From NCBI GenBank assembly GCA_037976565.1, contig CP137684.1, positions 17,728,339-17,792,338 of the forward strand: 64,000 nucleotides of DNA. Direction: 5' to 3'. Positions 32,885-44,760 of the stretch are shown here, one piece after another. The position numbers were made by a program, and so were the translations under genes. The notes under the pieces were generated by a model. The model did no database searches. It had not been told where the DNA came from and worked only from the letters and a program-made list of their open reading frames with translations. Position 1 is the stretch's first letter, and the number at the start of each line of letters is the position of its first letter. This DNA is from Mesocentrotus franciscanus. Taxonomy: Eukaryota > Echinodermata > Echinoidea > Camarodonta > Strongylocentrotidae.

Positions 32885-35800
32885 TATTACTATTAATATC
32901 ATCATCATTATCACCATTATAATAACCAAGAACCTTGGGTATATATTCGATGATCCGTTAGTCCCATTTCCCTCTTCTCAGACATCCCATCACGTATACA
33001 TACCCGCATTTTCTTACCGGAAAATTGAAAGACTCCTATTCTCAAAAAGGGTGTTAATTGGTTTCATTTCCCACCAAGTGTTCGGATGATCAGCTCTTGG
33101 TAGAAGATCGGGTTGGATAAGGGTCTTGTGACGGGCGACAAGTTGGTGTCGCTTCCTTATTGTTTTTTTTTTCATTTAGGTCAAGTCCGGATAAGGTTTA
33201 TAAATACATTTATAGTTTACAGTTGGTTGAACCTCTCTTTAAACGAGGTAACAAAAAAAGAAAAGAATATGCCTAATTTGGTTTATGTAGGTGTATAAAG
33301 CCTCATTTATGTTATGCAGCAGTAAACCTAGGCATTTTTTTTAAAGACGCCGTAACGTGTAATACACTTCATATTTAGCGTCTAGTTTTCATTTTGTAAA
33401 CAAGAGGCCAATTGTATGCATTTCGGCATTTTAAACGATGACAGCTTCTGTAAATATGACAAATAAGCCAGTTAATCATCGGACATACAACCCCAACAAT
33501 TGACTAACTATCACATCGTCAAAGGTATGTCTGTTTTGAAGATAGTTTTTCAGTGGTAATTTTATTTAAAGATATTTTTTCCTTTTGCAGCCGACATCAA
33601 ATTCTATGTAGAACTATGCAGGAATTAGGAATATGTCATGTATGTCCTATCTGTGAAAGTTAAACATGAGCAGTGTTCTAGTATTCGAATAAGGCAAGGA
33701 AACCCGTTTTCTTTCTGTCTGAAACTATTGAGTGACTGACATCTTCTTTTTTTATTTGGTAATAACATACATAAAATGAGCTGTAACATGTACATAGGCA
33801 TTTGTCTACATCAATGACCCACTACTTGAAATGGCCAAAATTAAACTGATTTAATATTTGTGCAGTACAAAACGTACGACCATTCGGTACAATGGTCTGA
33901 AAATCAGACTATTACTTAGATGATTGCAATCACTTAAGTCGATTCGACAACTAATGATCGTTATTATCCCACTAAAAGCCATTTTCAAGCCCAAGCCCTT
34001 TCGTTTTGATGGAAGTTCTAAATTAGAATTGTCTTCAAATGCCTTTGGAATTTAACCTTTTTTTTTGTTGGGCCCGCAAATGGGACAAAGTACCTTTGAG
34101 GGAGAACTTAAACTCGTGGGTGTATGGGTGTGGTCAGGTGGTAGTCCCCTGAGTTATTGTCCTAGATACCTTTTTCCCCCAACAATGCCAGCATTCAGCA
34201 CTGGGCATGGCTGATATATACTGCCATCTATAGTTGGTAGTGCTATATGATCACAGGCAAGCAATACCAGTTATTGTAGGCCTGTATTATGCTGGTAGAT
34301 CCGTTGTAAGAATACACTCGAAATAGTATGCAAGTATGAGACATATATTGAATGTTGAAATCCCTTTTTTGAATAAATGGCCGAGAAAGTAGGAACAAGG
34401 TATACATTTGCAAGCTTTTTTGCATGAGGGACATTAGGCAAATTCGGTGTTCTGGTTATGATGTTGTATCTTCTCAAGTCAAGACCTTTGTATTACAAAT
34501 TTCAAACTCTGGAGTACACATTTTAGATTTTCAGTGTAACAAAATACCCGTAATTAAGCCTACTTATTTATACAACTATCAAAACCAAATCGTTAACATC
34601 CTCTATGTGAACCGGATGAGTCCTTGGTCAGGCAGGGCTTCTGTAATGGGATCTTGGCCATCCCCGTTCACGTTTGATTCCCAGCTGAAGTTCATCTATA
34701 ACTTTAGAGATATGAATTGACTTGAGCTCCATAAAACATTTTTTTTTAATGAAACAGTATAGGTCAAAGTAATTTTAATCATTTTTAATTTTCCTTTGAA
34801 ATTCTATCGATTGAATCGCCCTAGAAATTGACATTTTTCTAAGTAGATTTCAAAGCCAGAAACGGTTGAAAATTATTCACCTTACTTCAAGCAGGCGCCT
34901 TTGTCTTTTAAAAGCACGTTATTCCCCCTTTTCGATATAAAAAACATAGAATCCAATATCAACTTACATTTGCGTACAGCCCCATCACCGGTACAAAATG
35001 GAAGCGGACATCCGGAATCTTAGAGCTTGCACTGTATCCAAGGAACATTAACAAATTTGCTCACCTGCGCTGAGATACTTCTCAGGGCAAATAATGACGA
35101 TGACGCGTTTATGCTGGCTCATTAGCAAGATTCTAAAAGTAAATATGTTTACCTTATTTCGTTACTCAGGGTACATACTGACGATGACGCGTTTATGCCG
35201 GTTCATTACTAAGATTCTAAAATTAAACATGTTAACATTACTTTTTTACTCCCCCTCCCCAATCGACAAAGGGGGCGGTCAATTCTTTGAAATTAACCAT
35301 GAATTATGCATATTTTAAATGAAAACGACAAAATCATGATTACCAAGACTGCTGAAGAATCAGTCTATGGTAATTTCAATAGCCTCGTCCATCACATGTG
35401 CAGACTTGACAATGTGATATTACGTAATCCGACAATGACTTCCATTGGATTTTGAATTGCACCACAGTTGATTTTCTAACGTAGTTGTGATCGTGTTAAT
35501 GTATATTTTGAAATAAAACGACAAGATGCAAAAAGTATTTCATACTAAAAGTCAAATTGCGTCCAGTCATTCTTCGTGATCACAATATTTCCTTGAAGGA
35601 ACTTGATCCGTCAAATTACCCTTGATAAAAAGGGAAAAACCAAAATGACAGCACTCTACAACTGAGTTGCTACAATACCCTTAATTTAACATTAGTACAT
35701 GTAATATTCCCTTCTTGTACACGCTGGTAGCGCCCGCAAATGTTACCTCTTGCATGGCGCCCAAGTATTACTTTCTCTAAGCTACTTTTCATAAGAATTG

Positions 35801-36235
35801 CTTCTTATCAGAACTACACCTAGGTCGAGGGAGACACTTGGAGATAAAGCACCTTTCTGAGGATATAACCTCCCAGAACCTAATCGAGAATGGACCACTT
35901 GTAACTACTGTCACTGATCTTCAACTATTATGACGATATTCATTGTTTTCTAGATGTGCTGGTCTATGTTAGGCCACTTATAGAACGTAATCAATTCATA
36001 TTGATGTGATAATTAGCCCTAATGTTCCGAACGTTTGCACAGACGTTTCATAATTCGAACTTTATAATCAACACTTTGATGACGTCACTCTTTGAGGTCA
36101 GTAGCAGACCGGCGTGAAATGTTTGTTTGACATTTGATATGACATCATGAAAATATCAACACCCATATTGATCGCATTATAAATAAATGAGCTTCGCTTT
36201 CTGTCTCCCTCACCTGTGTCACTGTTTGTATGTCC

Positions 36236-36300
36236 ATCTGCCTCTCTCTCTCTTTCTTCTTTCTCTCTCTCCTCCCCTCTTTCTCCTCTCCCATTTCCCT
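36236..36300 (+). repeat. CT-rich microsatellite
   Basis: CTCTCTCTCTTTCTTCTTTC-type tract in copy A; the matching site in B (52290-52315) is also CT-rich but shorter. Confidence 0.8.
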
Positions 36301-36571
36301 CATTCCCTAATCTACACACACTCACTCACACATTCGTATATATCTACAGTTACCTGCACAATTATTTCATATCAAAATCTATACTCGACACTCTATATTC
36401 GAAAGGACCGTGGGGTGACAACTTTCTCGAAATGCCGTTCGATTGGCACCCTAAACGTGCTTGAGCCGACCTTTAGAATATTGGATCCTGCATGTCAAAA
36501 GACTATAAAAACAACGTATTATTTTGAAAATGTTGTCACTACTCAACACTTTTAAATGTCGATTTTAAGAT

Positions 36572-37913
36572 AATGTTGAGTTTTGGTCAGGCGACTGCAT
36601 TGTGTGAGAAACTGTCTAGACGCTTTTGGAAAAGTTCGGTCCAAAAATATAATGAATTAAAATGAGGTGAAATTTAAAGTAATCTTGCTACCGGTAGCTT
36701 AGAATAGTCCCAATATCACTGGGAAATTATGTTTATAATTTAAAATGATTCTTTCATTACAATATCATTGTACACAATCCTTAGTTGCACAGAAGGAGTT
36801 AGGGAGGATAATAAAACTCATCGTGTCCATTATTAACACATCACTGACATCTCTGAAAGAAGCTATTGTTATGCCTCTGATCAAGAAGCTGAATCTCGAT
36901 CGAGACACTCTGAGTAACTACAGACAAGTTTCCAACACCCCTTTTCTGTCAAAGACTGCTGAAAATATGGCAATCCGGCAAGTCAGAGGTCCATTCCTAA
37001 GGGCTTTCAGTCAGCCCATTGTCCCAACTATAAGCAAAGAAACGGCACTGTTGAGTCTAAAAATGAATACAGCATACCATTGGTAATAAACTGGTTGCCT
37101 TTGATGTTCTCCTTGATTTATCGACAGGTTTTGACTATGTACATCACCCAATCTTGTGTGAAGGAATGTTGGACACGTTTGGTATTACGGGTACTGCTAG
37201 ATGCTGGTTTGTATCATATATATCAGAACGCACGAGCAGCTGTAAGGTTACCTGTAAACTACCTGAACCACAAAATTGAAGTGCGGTGTGCCACAGGAAT
37301 CTGTAGTTGGCCCTCAGCTTTTCACTTTGTATACTCAACCCCTGTCTGTCATCAGTCTTTATGAAGGAGTTCATTTTCATTCATATGCCAATGGTATCCA
37401 GCTTAATATATTTGCTAATCCGATACAAGCTGATTCAATGAGGCAAGCTCTACATTCGTTATCGGCATGCATTGAAGACATCTCGAACTGGATGCAGTAG
37501 AACATGTTAAAACTGAATTGTGACAAAACTGAATTTCCTGTTATCTAAACACATCATTTGCAACGATTTGTAGCAGACTGCTCCCCTTCGCATGTAGGCG
37601 TTACTATCCATCCAGCCACATCTGCTAGGAGTCTTGGGGTGGAGTTTGATGGTGCCCTGATAATGGATCGCCAGGTATCTGCAATGTTTAGGAGCATACA
37701 CTATCATCTGTCAAAAATAGCTCGTATCAGATCTTACATCACGAATCACGAATTATGTTAAGCTAATGTTGAGTTTTGGTCAGGCAACTACACTGTGAAA
37801 GAAACTGTCTAGACGTTTTTGTAAAAGTTTGAACCAAAAATATAATGAATTGACATGAGATGAAATTCAAAGTAATCTCGCTACCAGTAGCTTAGAATAA
37901 CCCCAATATCATT
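36572..37913 (+). mobile_element. CR1-like LINE RT fragment between ~150-bp direct repeats
   Basis: The insert at about 36745-37758 reads LTSLKEAIVMPLIKKLNLD, LSNYRQVSNTPFLSKTAENM, then in another frame GVPQESVVGPQLFTLYTQPL, HFHSYANGIQLNI (the YADD catalytic motif decayed to YANG), LNCDKTEF and ARSLGVEFDGALIMDRQV. Several frameshifts and stops. It is bracketed by two diverged copies of GTTTTGGTCAGGC…AATATCACTG (36572-36720, 37759-37913); copy B (52640-52790) has only one. Confidence 0.82.
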
Positions 37914-38127
37914 GACCTCTCTCGAAGTATTTTAATCCATGGATATAGGTTGATGAATGATGCAAGGTGATTATTGAAACCTTAGTAAAGCTCGCCTGGG
38001 ATGGAGACACGGCCAATGACTTCCGATCACAATTTCATCCATCTCTCTTGGAAGGACCATCGAGCCATTTTCGCGTTGTGGAGGGGAAAGAGTGGAGGAG
38101 GGGGGGGGGGCAATCCAAATGTATTAT

Positions 38128-38272
38128 TCCTATTATTATTTGTAATATTATATTATCACTATATTTGTTATTGTTATTATTATTATCATTATTATTATCA
38201 TTATTATTATTGCTGTTGATGCTCTTATTGCTATCATTATTATTATTATAATTATTATTTGTATTACCGGAA
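38128..38272 (+). repeat. (ATT)n-rich microsatellite
   Basis: Interrupted TTATTATTATCATT array at the right end of duplication copy A, after a G run (38101-38110). Confidence 0.9.
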
Positions 38273-38499
38273 ATATAGAATTGAATTAAATCTATTTTCT
38301 TCTGCAAAACATACAAACCAAATTACATTTCAAATATACAACACATACAAAATATAATAATTAAAAAAAATGTTTACACAATATAATAATAATAGAAATG
38401 CTGCCATTAAAACGAAATGAAACTGACAACACACTATCCAGAATAATTCATTAATAAATCTGCAGAACATGATGGGTTATCACAATAAGCGTTTGCTTG

Positions 38500-38998
38500 A
38501 TAGCTTGATTAATATTTTTTAAAGACTGGTGGGATAAAGGTATTCGATTTGTAAACGATTTATTAGATGTTCAGGGATACATTTTAGTAAGAGAAGAGTG
38601 TGACAAAAGTTTTCAATCAAAATACAGTTTCTTCATTATTACGCACTATGTCAAATAATTAATTGCAAATACAAGTCCTAATTGGAAATTTGTAATATGA
38701 AAGTAAATGGACCATTATACCCTGCATATATTTCCTGCTTGTTGAAAGATAAAAAAGGATGTGGACATATATATCAAATCATGTTAAAAGAAAAGGACGA
38801 TCATTTGAATATATTATGTCATAGATGACATGTAGACGATATATTATTTGATGATAAATATATGCAATATTATTTCAGGGTTATGTTTCGCTTTACAATG
38901 CATACAACAGTTCGGTATTTTCAGTACAGCCTTTTGAATAGGATACTATATTTGAATAAAGATCTTGTGAACATTAAAATAATTTTAAACTAGAAAAG
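38500..38998 (+). mobile_element. L1-Tx1-like LINE, left part
   Basis: Translation gives WWDKGIRFVNDLLDVQGYIL near 38527, YPAYISCLLKDKKGCGHIYQ near 38721 and YFQYSLLNRILYLNKDLVNI near 38916, with several stops. This is the Tx1/L1 C-terminal segment preceding the zinc finger. The finger itself is found 9.4 kb on, at 48459; the two parts were separated by the insertion 39003-48458. Confidence 0.8.
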
Positions 38999-39059
38999 TA
39001 ATTCGTCATGAGGACGAATTAGGTGGTCTGTCTTTAAATCTGGTGAACGCTGATCTTGT

Positions 39060-39310
39060 TAAGGATTGTCACAGCTACAACATATCGAAATTTGGAAGAA
39101 AATCGATCAATATTTACAGAGATACAATCAAATTTCCATTAATATGCTGACGTCATAATAAGAAAATTCTTTTTTTGAGTTTCAAGGCCGTTATGATGAT
39201 GTCACGATATACTTAATGGCCAAATGAGACATGAAATCATATCTCCGACTCATTCTTTATCCAAATTTAAAAAAATTGGGATCACCAGGTATCCCAAAGC
39301 GCCGTTTACT
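39060..39310 (+). repeat. Internal direct repeat, copy 1
   Basis: Matches 47535-47780: ACATATCGAAATTTGGAAGA, ATATGCTGACGTCATAAT, ATGATGATGTCACGATATA and ATCATATCTCCGACTCAT occur in the same order in both. Confidence 0.85.
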
Positions 39311-39417
39311 AATGTGTTTCAATTCGTGTTTCTCTCCATGGTAAACATGGTAGGGGTGAAATAAGAATAAAAAGAGCAAAGGGTATAGAGCTATAGAAAA
39401 TTAAAGAACATTACAAG

Positions 39418-39690
39418 ATATCATAGAGGGAGAACGAGAACCAGAGGCGGGAAAGGGAAAGGGTGAGAGAGAAGAAAAAGAGAAGGGCAGAGGCAGCGAG
39501 AGACAGGGAAAGAAAATAAGAGTGAGGCATGGCAAAAGAGGTAGAGGGAGGCACAAAGAGAGAGAGAGAGAGATAGGGTAAAAGAGTATAGAAAGAGAGA
39601 GAGAGAGAGAGAGAGAAATGCAGAGACAGAGCAAGAGAAGGAGGGGGCAAACAAGAGAGGGGAAGAAAAACAATGCAAGAGAGAGAAGTA
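39418..39690 (+). repeat. Polypurine (GA-rich) tract
   Basis: About 270 bp almost purely purine on the plus strand with (GA)n cores at 39557-39575 and 39592-39616. Could adopt triplex (H-DNA) structure. The Ser/Leu-rich ORFs on the other strand are artefacts of this composition. Confidence 0.9.
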
Positions 39691-40811
39691 TCTAAGTATC
39701 TAAGTATCTTCTCCCGGTTCGGAGGTTGACTGTAACATCTTTCCATTTCACTCTATCTTCTGCCATTCTAGTGCACTCTTTTAGTCCACTCCAGTTCTTG
39801 ACATTCTCTTCCCAGTTGATTCTGGGTCTCGCTCTCGGTCTAGTTCCTTCCACCCTTCCCTCCAACATATCCTTTAAGAGGCTCTGGTGCCTTTTAACAT
39901 GACCAAAGTATTTCACTTTTCTTTCTTTAACTAATCCTACCAGTGCAATTTGTTTACGCCCTGCCATGTGCAATATCTCTATGTCTGTTTTCATTCGTTT
40001 CCAGGTTATTTTCATTTTTCTTCTGTAAATTCACATTTCAAAAGATGTTATTCTATTTTCAATGGCCTTGCTTATTGTCCATGTTTCTGCTCCATACAGA
40101 CCATACATAACAGTTTACTAGTCTTAACCTAAGCGCAAATTTCACCTTTCTATCTGTGAATGAGTATTTCATTGCCAGAAATGTATTCCTAGCTATTTCT
40201 ATTCTTCTTTTTTTTCTGCTTCGCATCTGGCATCATCTGTGATATTTTGTCCTAAGTAGATGTCATTACTGACCTGCTCAATAATATGTCCATCGAGTTT
40301 CAAACAGATTCTAGGCGTATTCTCTGTTCTACTAAAAATCATAGACTTAGTTTTCTTGACATTCATGCATATATAGACCAAACTCTTCACTTTTGACTTT
40401 TACAATATCAAATACATGTTGTAAATCTGCTTTATTCTCTGCGCAAAGTACAGTGTCGTCAGCACAACGTAAATTATTAATATTTACACCCCAATACTAA
40501 CACCTTTCATATCTGAAATTTCCTGAATACCAACTCTGTGCACAAGTTGAACAGAGATGGGGACATTGCATCCCTGACGTACTCCTCTTTTGATTTTTGT
40601 GTAACCTGTAATTTCATTGTTAATTTTGCTGTCTGCTCCCAGTAAAGTTTAGATATGAGACGTATGTTTTTACCATCCAGATTAATTTTTTGTAAGCTTT
40701 CAATCAATTTGGCGTGGTGAATTTTGTCGAATGCTTTAGAGTAGTCAATAAAGCACACATATAGTTCTTTGTTTACTAGCTGCAATATACCTTTCTGTCA
40801 TCATTCTCATA
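39690..40811 (-). mobile_element. RTE/CFDP2-like LINE, 3' part (RT and C-terminus)
   Basis: Minus-strand frames: VCFIDYSKAFDKIHHAKLIE (near 40755), GQNITDDARCEAE near 40250, and RKVKYFGHVKRHQSLLKDML, EGRVEGTRPRARPRINWEEN, DRVKWKDV (40015-39700). Frames are broken by indels and the YxDD region is decayed. The 3' end is a short tandem of AAGTATCT (39688-39712). It continues at 46056-46895 on the other side of the foldback element. Confidence 0.85.
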
Positions 40812-41879
40812 TAGTGGGGGCTGTTAGGGCTAAATAGGGGTCGTTTGGTGCAGATTCTTCTAAAAGCACCAAATTTGGCCCAGAGGTAGCTTATACCATA
40901 CTATTACGATTTCTGCCGGGCGCCAAGAAGGGCGCCCTCTGGGACCGCCATATTGGTCAAATCCAAAATGGCCGCCATCTGAGTTACAGGTCAAGTGTAG
41001 TTACGAAAGGAAATGGGCTAGTATGATAAAAGTTTATATATTTATGGGGTTTTCGGGGTCAGAGAATCTGATTATGACATTCTTTCATCGATTTGAAGTC
41101 TCCATGGGGCCACCATGCTGGTCATATTGGTCAAATCCAAAATGGCCGCCATCTGATAGTTACAGGTCAATAGTAGTTCCAAAAGGAAAAGGGCTAGAAT
41201 GATAACAGTTTATACCTTTTTGGGGTTTTCGGGGTCAGAGAATCTGATTATCCTGTTCTTTCATCGATTTGAGGTCTCCTTGGGGCTGTCATATTAGTCA
41301 GATTGGTCAAATCCAAAATGGCCGCCATCTGAGTTACAGGTCAAGTGTAGTTACGAAAGGAAATGGGCTAGTATGATAAAAGTTTATATATTTATGGGGT
41401 TTTCGGGGTCAGAGAATCTGATTATGATGTTCTTTTATCGATTTGAGGTCTCCATGGGGCTGCCATACTGGTCATATTGGTCAAATCCAAAATGGCCGCC
41501 ATCTGATAGTTACAGGTCAATAGTAGTTCCAAAAGGAAAAGGGCTAACATGATAACAGTTTATATATTTATGGGTTTTCGGGGTCAGAGAATCTGATTAT
41601 CATGTTCTTTTACCAATTTGAGGTCTCATTGGGGCTGTCATGCTGGTCATATTGGTCAAATCCAAAATGGCTGCCATCTGAGTAAAAGGTCAAGTGTAGT
41701 TCAAAAAGGAAAAGGGGTAGTATGATACAAGCTTATATATTAAGGGGGTTTTCGGGCACAGAGAATCTGATTATGATGTTCTTGTATCAATAACAGGTGT
41801 CCTTGGGGCTGTCATGCTGGTCAAATTGGCCAAATCCAAAATGGCCGCCATCCGAGTTAAAGGTCAAGTGTAATGACGA

Positions 41880-43710
41880 CACCGTATTCCGAGAGTCGTG
41901 AGAACAGTAACTAGTTGGAGGTGTTAAATATGTTTCTCTTATGTCCTGTCTCATTCGCGATGAGGAGGTGGTCGATGTAGGCATACACAACTGGTAGACC
42001 ACGGGTTCCCCTTTCATTAATAGACAGTAGAAAAGTACCTGTATGTGCGGCATTTTGTAGCCCAAAAGGCATGCGCCCAAATACGCTCTGATGACATCGA
42101 GTTTGGAGAAAACTCTCTTGCCTGCTAGAGCTGAGGTGAAATCTTGAAGATGGGGAATAGGACATTTATCGGGCACTGTATTCCTATTTAGTGCATGGTA
42201 GTCACCGCTCGGTCTCTGGTCTCCGGGGGTTGTCTTGGGCACCATATGAAGTGGGGACGCCCAATTGCTGCCAAAAGGTCGGATGATGCCTTATTCTAGC
42301 ATTTTTGCCTCCTTGTAGACTGGGCGTGTGATGTCTGGAAATTGGTCAAGAAGAGATTTGTAAGCAGCTTGACCGTCTGCCTTGACAAACATGGGGCTGA
42401 TAGAAGGAGAAGAAGAAAGGATGCCTCTTATAGATAGATTTGTAGTAGAATCGATGAGCTTGAGATTGCGCACATCTACCAGAAAACCAAAGTGATGGAG
42501 AAAGTCTGCCCCGACGATAGGAGTGGATTTGTCGGCAATGATAAAAATCCACCTGCAAGCTCGGCGTAGGCCGACGTCGAGAGTCAGGCTTTGCTCTCCG
42601 TAAGTAGTGATACTTGAGCGATTAACTGCTTGCAGGTGAAATTTCGAAGAAGGGTGCATATGTTTCTCGGATTTCGATGGAGGAAGAACGCTAACTTCCG
42701 TTCCAGTGTCTACGAGAAATCTAATTCCTGTTTCTCATCCGTAATGTCGCTGTCGCTGGCTGGGTCATTTCCCTGGTTTGAAGAAGTTGATTTGAAAGTG
42801 CAGGGAGGAGTACATTTCTTGGCTCGCTACCGAACCGCCAGTGATAATTCCAATCCCCTCCAGCATGGCATTGTGAGCTGGGGCTTCGCGGTTGACGGTC
42901 TTGCTTCTGATGTGATATTTGCGCTTTCATTTCCTGCATTTCCAGGAAAGGAGTAGGGTGTGAAGAAGAAAAAAAAGAAGAGGAGAAGAGGAAGAAGACA
43001 GATAGGATGAAAATTAGATGTAGAATTTGTCTCTACGATTTTATTGGCTAAATCAGCGATTTTTTCGATCTCCATTGAGTCCCCCAGTTGATGCTAAAAT
43101 GAGCTGAACATAATTTTTTGGGCAGCCTCTGGAGAAATAGCTGTTTCCGAATGTTCTCCTCCAACTTGTTCACCCCAGCAGTTTTTTTTATCTTGAGAAG
43201 TAACTGGGAGGGTTTGCGATCTCTCAAACTCCTCATAAATCAGCACCCGATAAAGGCGTTTTTGCTCAGATGCGGAGTTCCTCTGTATCAATTCGGCTTT
43301 CAGTTTAACGTAAGGCTGTTTGTTGAGGAAGAGAGATCAGGAAGTCCCGTATTTCTTAGGCATATTCAAGCTGCAAGGAGGCGACGACGTAGACAAACTT
43401 TGTTTTCTGTTGGGTGATGCCTCGGGTCATGAATTTTGCCTTGACTTGGGCAAACCAAATAGTAGGATCATTGTGCCAGGAAGGAGGAAGTTTGAGTTGA
43501 ACATTGGGGACAGAATGAAGTGCAAGCAGAAGTTTCAGAAGTTGAAGAATGGGTGTGATCGTAAGTAGGCATGATGACAGTTCAAAAATAAGACGTGAGT
43601 AGAAATATGAAGGAAAAGGAGACAATAATTGAAACAGTTTTGATGAAGGATGTCTGCCACTCAGCAGGTTGGTCGGGTTTAGATCACGTCGGGGTCACCA
43701 GTGAAACAAT
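41880..43710 (-). pseudogene. Ty3/gypsy gag-pol remnant inside the foldback element
   Basis: Minus-strand pieces in order: possible primer-binding site TGGTGACCCCGACGTGATC (43680-43698); gag-like [16 protein letters not shown] and ITQQKTKF (about 43480-43400); retropepsin LVDTGTEVSVLPPS (near 42715-42675) with IVGADFLHHFGFLVD (42515-42470); RT N-terminus GDYHALNRNTVPDKCPIPHL (near 42205) and MPFGLQNAA (near 42070), then VVYAYIDHLLIA (near 41985) where the YxDD catalytic motif has an altered second Asp. RNase H and integrase are missing. Frameshifts separate all parts; non-functional. Confidence 0.85.
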
Positions 43711-43824
43711 GCTCTGCAAATGTGAGGGCGGATGTAGCAACAACATTGACAGCAACGACTAGTAGAACATAATGCTGAAATGTATTGGCGCAGGCCAAGA
43801 TTTATACATATATCGAGAGCACTG

Positions 43825-44195
43825 TTGTGCCCAGTTGAACGTACTGACTGTATAACTGGACACAAACTATGACAGTAATCACTTCTAACCAAAGATTCCA
43901 TATTGGAAATCTGCCTTGCCTTTCTACATTAATATGTGTTGTGCCCAGTTGAACCAGGGAGGTCCCTCCCTGGTTGAACTTACTGATTATATAACTGTAC
44001 ACAAACCATTACAGTAATCTATTCTGACCAAAGATGTAATATTGGAAAGCCTTCCTTGCTTTTCTATATTTATTTGTTGTGTCCAGTTGAACTAACTGAT
44101 TGAATAACTGGATACAAACTATGACAGTAATCACTTCTAACCAAAGATTGAATATTGGAAAGCCTGCCTTGCTTTTTGTATTTGTCTCTTTATAC
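43825..44195 (-). repeat. Tandem repeat of about 112 bp, three units
   Basis: ATAACTGGACACAAACTATG-like anchor at 43851, 43994 and 44105, each followed by ACAGTAATC and CCAAAGAT. The first unit has an extra palindromic CCAGGGAGGTCCCTCCCTGG. Placed where the LTR/5' flank of the gypsy remnant would lie. Confidence 0.8.
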
Positions 44196-44671
44196 ACAAC
44201 TGTGTAACTGTAACTATTTTCACCTAACATAGGAATAGTTGAACAATATGGAATAGACAAATCAAGCAAATTATAATTCTTTTGGAGGGACACCACTCAC
44301 GCAGACCATGAATAAGAGCCTGTAAGCCGACAGTACTCAAAAGGGTTGTTTTAACATCCATTTTAGGATTATGTATGGAAACATAATAAAACCCAGGTAA
44401 AATGACGTACAAGGAATTGTATTATATAACTACTGAGAAAGAAGTAGAATTACAACTCACGTCATGTAAGTAATTTAGAAATATACCCTAACAATTAAAG
44501 CACTTATAATGTCAGGTCATAAACATAGCATCAATATTTATACCACGAAAAAATTATTGTTGAAGCCATGTTCACCATTGTCCACCATGTTTTAACTTCG
44601 TAGAATCAAAATTGACAAGAATATTATTTCCTTATGATAAACAGAACTGACAGACTTAATGGTAATGTATG

Positions 44672-44760
44672 GCCTGTGTGTATGTGCGCATGTGTGTGCG
44701 TGTGTGTGTGTGGTGTATGTGCGGTGTTTGTGTGTATGTGAGGGTTAACTAATGTATGTC
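44672..44760 (+). repeat. (GT)n microsatellite
   Basis: Interrupted GTGTGTGTGCG array in the loop of the foldback element. Confidence 0.85.

Larger units (their letters stand above)
31676..38110 (+). repeat. Duplication copy A (pair with 49100-52990)
   Basis: From CTTAGTAGCATTTCCATT-like sequence to GTTGTGGAGGGG, collinear with copy B in direct orientation, similar by eye at roughly 85-90%. A has extra blocks: TIR element 31728-32884, about 520 bp at 33570-34095, about 165 bp at 34594-34757, and a LINE at 36745-37758. B has the MITE 49903-50289 that A lacks. No gene inside. Confidence 0.88.

Noticed and set aside
37967..38316. Leu-rich and Asn-rich ORFs at the end of duplication copy A
   Set aside because: Encoded by the (ATT)n microsatellite.
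39401..39746. Ser/Leu-rich ORFs in three frames
   Set aside because: Produced by the polypurine/polypyrimidine tract; low complexity.
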